The notes under the pieces were generated by a model that saw nothing but the letters and a program-made list of their open reading frames with translations, was not told the DNA's origin and made no database searches. Positions 6,101 to 7,610 of a DNA stretch of 7,610 nucleotides are shown piece by piece. The DNA lies in assembly GCA_012267605.1 (NCBI GenBank), contig JAAXGF010000173.1, forward strand, positions 1 to 7,610, written 5' to 3'. How positions within the stretch are numbered: the stretch's first letter is position 1; each line of letters starts with the position of its first letter. The DNA comes from Alphaproteobacteria bacterium. Lineage in GTDB: Bacteria > Pseudomonadota > Alphaproteobacteria > JAAXGF01. The position numbers and the translations under genes were made by a program.

Positions 6101-7610
6101 ACGATAACCGGCGATGACGGCAACGACACCATCGACGGCGGTGCCGGCGATGACGATATCAATGGTGGGTTTGCCAACGATTCGGTATTGGGCGGGCTAG
6201 GCAACGACACTCTGCGAGGCACCGGCGGTGACGATCTTCTCGACGGCGGCCCCGACAACGATGACTCGATTCTGGGTGGCAGCGGCGCCGACACGCTCGT
6301 CGGCGGGCCCGGGAATGACGGATTGCTAGGGGGTAGCGAAAACGACGTGGCGCGGTTCTTGGGGTTGGCGTCCGAATATTCGTCGATCGACAATCCGGGC
6401 ATCTTGGCCATCACGGTCATCGACGATGTTCCCGGCCGGGACGGCACCGACGTCTTGGACCAAATCGAAATGGCTGAATTCTTCGACATCACCTTACAAA
6501 TCCAGAATCAAAACTTTACGGGTGATCTCAATCCGGAATTGATCAATGGCGGCCTGGGCCTCGATATACTCGACGGGGGTGACGGCAACGACACCATCAA
6601 TGGGTTCGCCGGAAACGACACGCTTACCGGCGGTATCGGCGTTGACATCATCGACGGCGGAACGGGTAATGACTCGATTATTGCCGGTGATGACTCGATT
6701 ACTGGCGGCGAAGGGGACAATCTGATTGGCGGCGCGGGAAACGACACCCTCGACGCCGGTCTCGGCCAGGCGTTCATACTCGGTGGCGACGGCGATGACT
6801 TGTTGCTCGGCGGTGGCGTTTTGCGCGGCGATGCGGGAAACGATACGCTGAACGGCAACGGCGGCCCGATTAGCGCCGAGGCCATCTACAACACCGCTCC
6901 CGTGGGTATCACAGCCGACTTGACTCTCGGGACCGCGTCGGATGGCTTTGGCTTCGTTGATATGCTTATCGACATTGGGGAACCTTCTGGATCTAATTTC
7001 GGCGATTCGCTAACCGGGAGCATCGCCGACGAACGTATTAACGGTATTGATGGCGACGACACGATCGCTGGCCTCGGGGGTAACGATTTGCTCTTCCCCG
7101 GTATGGGCGACGATCTCGTCGACGGTGGCACCGGAACTAACGATAGCGTGCACTATAATTTCGACGCGGCGGCCATCGAGATCGACCTGGAGGCGGGAAC
7201 GGCAAGGGATGGATCGGGTGGCGCCGATGCCATTTCAAATGTGGAGGATATCAACGGCTCGACGCACAATGATGTCATCGTGGGCAGCAACGGCATGAAC
7301 ACCTTATTCGGTCGGGAAGGCACGGATATCTTGATGGGCCAAGACGACGACGACATCATCAATGGGAACATCAATAACAACCCCGACGCCGAAAACGATA
7401 CCGCCGTGTATAAAGGTCTTGCCGCCGGTTATAGCGTCGTAACCGAGGTAGACACGACCGTTACCGATATCAACCTGCCCGACGGGGACGAAGGTACCGA
7501 TACGTTGGTCAACGTGGAATTCGTGCAGTTTGCCGACCAAGTAGACGCAATCAATATCATTGAACTACCCGGCGGCGGGATCGGAGACGACACCCTCAAC
7601 GGTACGGCGG
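3161..7610 (+). CDS. Giant FecR-domain/RTX calcium-binding adhesin-like protein, 3' partial, with in-frame TAG at codon 25
   Basis: A very large repetitive protein, probably exported by a type I system and held on or released from the cell surface (known for RTX proteins; inferred here, since the C-terminal secretion signal lies outside the window). Numbering from ATG 3161: residues 1-24, then TAG (3233-3235), then 1458 open codons to the window end. Residues 31-101: conserved region (VLPEDFSLTGAAF to LAPGQYAQ). 111-225: FecR-like domain ending VATIGIRGT. 308-403: very acidic linker. 406-413: eight prolines. From 421: Gly/Asp RTX nonapeptide arrays, interrupted by two cadherin-like modules (656-747, 749-841) and seven spacer modules of 44-48 residues. 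There is no Sec signal peptide or membrane segment. Cysteine occurs only at the codons at 3245 and 3839. If the TAG is real, the gene is a pseudogene or uses a weak downstream start (TTG 3254, GTG 3314, ATG 3398), none with a good Shine-Dalgarno. Confidence 0.85.
3233..3235 (+). other. In-frame TAG stop near the start of the adhesin frame
   Basis: The frame set by the strong start at 3161 meets TAG after 24 codons and is then open without a break to 7610. Conserved protein sequence (DGQCLVLPEDFSL) begins immediately after it. A single change (for example from CAG) would restore one continuous gene. The three other genes here end in TAA, TGA and TAA. Confidence 0.8.
3251..3463 (+). other. Conserved N-terminal region of FecR/RTX adhesins
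   Basis: VLPEDFSLTGAAFTRQG is followed by DLLVADGNGNRVIVKEYF, a segment on LATESGMNLPPDLV, and LAGPLAPGQYAQ. From memory, this LPEDFSL...YF...LAGPLAPGQ pattern precedes the FecR domain in many alphaproteobacterial calcium-binding surface proteins. Its role is not established; it may be a cytoplasm-side or periplasmic retention segment. Confidence 0.6.
3491..3835 (+). other. FecR-like domain
   Basis: IGKVATLDGAVSATRSDGT, then APVYQGDVLVTE, GAVGLVFNDDTTFALGENAR, SVIEGTFVFVSGEIAG and RTPVATIGIRGT give the usual FecR order: a strand, a charged turn, 'yxGDxl', 'f.dgs.f.l...s', and the terminal TPvatigiRGT. In this family the domain sits inside a very large secreted protein rather than in a signalling anti-sigma factor, so a structural or anchoring role is more likely than signalling (inference). 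It is followed by KCAGKAGLEGDDN, with an unusual cysteine. Confidence 0.8.
4082..4402 (+). other. Acidic linker and polyproline hinge
   Basis: Residues 308-403 are dominated by Asp, Glu and Gly (runs such as GGDGRDDDD, GEFIEGE, DGDGGGEDDGSNPDE) with almost no basic residues. PAPPPPPPPP at 4370-4399 then marks the boundary with the first RTX array. It looks like a flexible spacer between the N-terminal region and the repeats. Confidence 0.75.
4421..4963 (+). repeat. RTX calcium-binding arrays 1 and 2 with a spacer between
   Basis: Tandem GGxGxDxUx nonapeptides: 4424-4666 (GGGGNDVLNGGAGNDTLDGG and similar) and 4805-4963 (DGGGGDDTISGGGGNDTLLG and similar). They are separated by a type B spacer (4667-4804). 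Such repeats fold into a calcium-stabilised parallel beta roll after export (family knowledge). The glycine/aspartate codons cause long proline/serine open frames on the opposite strand, which are not genes. Confidence 0.92.
4964..5101 (+). repeat. Type A spacer module, copy 1
   Basis: 46 codons with the pattern D.A.(F/Y).G....Y.I......I.D......DG.D.L.NVE.AQFSD. It has close relatives at 5852-5995, 6344-6487 and 7397-7537. It separates an RTX array from the cadherin-like modules. Confidence 0.7.
5126..5683 (+). repeat. Two tandem cadherin-like (tandem-95 type) modules
   Basis: Module 1 (5126-5401) begins NNAPIAFDDVAEAGEG, continues LLAHDIDFDSDTLTI and FTPEPGFEGAAGFEYTASDG, and ends VVVVNV. 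Module 2 (5405-5683) begins NQDPIASDDFAQTIGG, then VLANDQEPDLDPLTVT, YTPNFAFSGSEIFSYMISDG and NVTVAVTP. This NxxPxAxDD...LxNDxDxDxDxLT...YTPxxxFxGxDxFxYxxSDG pattern is that of the Ig/cadherin-fold repeats of giant bacterial adhesins, which bind calcium between domains. Confidence 0.85.
5699..6343 (+). repeat. RTX arrays 3 and 4 with a type A spacer between
   Basis: Array 3 (5699-5851) opens DGTPFDDTLTGTANNDLI, a typical lead-in. A type A spacer (5852-5995, 48 codons) follows, ending NVEFAQFSD. Array 4 (about 6023-6343) opens VGTPGPDILAGEFGDDDI and has about nine or ten repeat units, the longest run seen here; several units are imperfect (GGFANDSV, DNDDSILGG). Confidence 0.9.
6344..6487 (+). 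repeat. Type A spacer module, copy 3
   Basis: 48 codons, from DVARFLGLASEYSSID to DGTDVLDQIEMAEFFD. It is the most diverged copy, but it keeps its length, the aromatic/glycine start and the acidic DGxDxL...E...EFxD end. Confidence 0.65.
6530..7141 (+). repeat. RTX arrays 5 and 6 with a type B spacer between
   Basis: Array 5 (6530-6870) opens NPELINGGLGLDILDGGDG. Inside it a unit is irregular (GNDSIIAGDDSITGGEGDN) with a 12-bp direct repeat, and a longer insert DAGLGQAFILGGDG follows. The type B spacer (6875-7006) reads from AEAIYNTAPVGITADLTLG to SGSNFGD. Array 6 (7004-7141) continues DSLTGSIADERINGIDGDDT to DGGTGTN. Confidence 0.88.
7142..7610 (+). repeat. Type B spacer copy 3, RTX array 7, type A spacer copy 4, start of RTX array 8
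   Basis: Type B spacer 7142-7273 (DSVHYNFDAAAIEIDLEAG to GSTHND, 44 codons). RTX array 7 is 7271-7396 (DVIVGSNGMNTLFGREGTD and following). Type A spacer 7397-7537 (DTAVYKGLAAGYSV to NVEFVQFAD, 47 codons). A new RTX lead-in (GGGIGDDTLNGTA) begins before the window edge, so the protein continues. Confidence 0.85.

Noticed and set aside
5620..7380. Long antisense open frames (5620-6492, 6508-6885, 6886-7131, 7153-7380)
   Set aside because: Same low-complexity shadow effect of the RTX repeats. They break up wherever the plus-strand sequence changes from repeat to spacer.
4421..7610. CRISPR-like or other nucleotide-level repeat array
   Set aside because: The periodicity is 27 bp coding repeats with varied codons; conservation is at the protein level and there are no identical repeats with unique spacers.

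Overview
The window (about 58-60% GC by eye) comes from a Gram-negative proteobacterium, most likely an alphaproteobacterium. That placement is inference: it rests on the pccB-pccA-acylphosphatase arrangement, the gene style and the FecR/RTX surface-protein family. No taxonomic marker is present.

Left part (2-2693), all on the + strand. The first gene is the 3' end of pccB (propionyl-CoA carboxylase beta chain). After a 98-bp gap comes a complete 666-codon pccA (biotin carboxylase plus biotin carrier). It overlaps by 4 bp a 92-codon acylphosphatase that starts with GTG. Together PccA and PccB carboxylate propionyl-CoA to methylmalonyl-CoA; the coupled acylphosphatase hydrolyses acyl phosphates.

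Middle part (2694-3160). This AT-rich stretch holds no gene but is densely organised control DNA. A near-canonical sigma-54 (-24/-12) promoter lies at 2971-2986. Upstream are two copies of a 19-bp enhancer-like element (2730-2748 and 2879-2897), each followed 37-40 bp later by an IHF-consensus site (2786-2798 and 2938-2950). The enhancer + IHF module is therefore present twice, about 150 bp apart. A leader of roughly 165 nt with a small hairpin runs to a strong Shine-Dalgarno (3151-3155) and ATG at 3161.

Right part (3161-7610). One reading frame runs off the end of the window and encodes a very large FecR-domain/RTX surface protein of the calcium-binding adhesin type. It has a conserved N-terminal region, a FecR-like domain, an acidic linker, eight consecutive prolines, glycine/aspartate RTX arrays, two cadherin-like modules, and two kinds of regularly sized spacer modules between RTX arrays. 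The frame is open from 3236 to the window end, but codon 25 (3233-3235) is an in-frame TAG between the well-supported start and the first conserved domain. Whether the gene is broken, re-initiated, read through or mis-sequenced cannot be settled here. The inducible-looking sigma-54 promoter in front of an adhesin with a nonsense codon is the most interesting part of the window.
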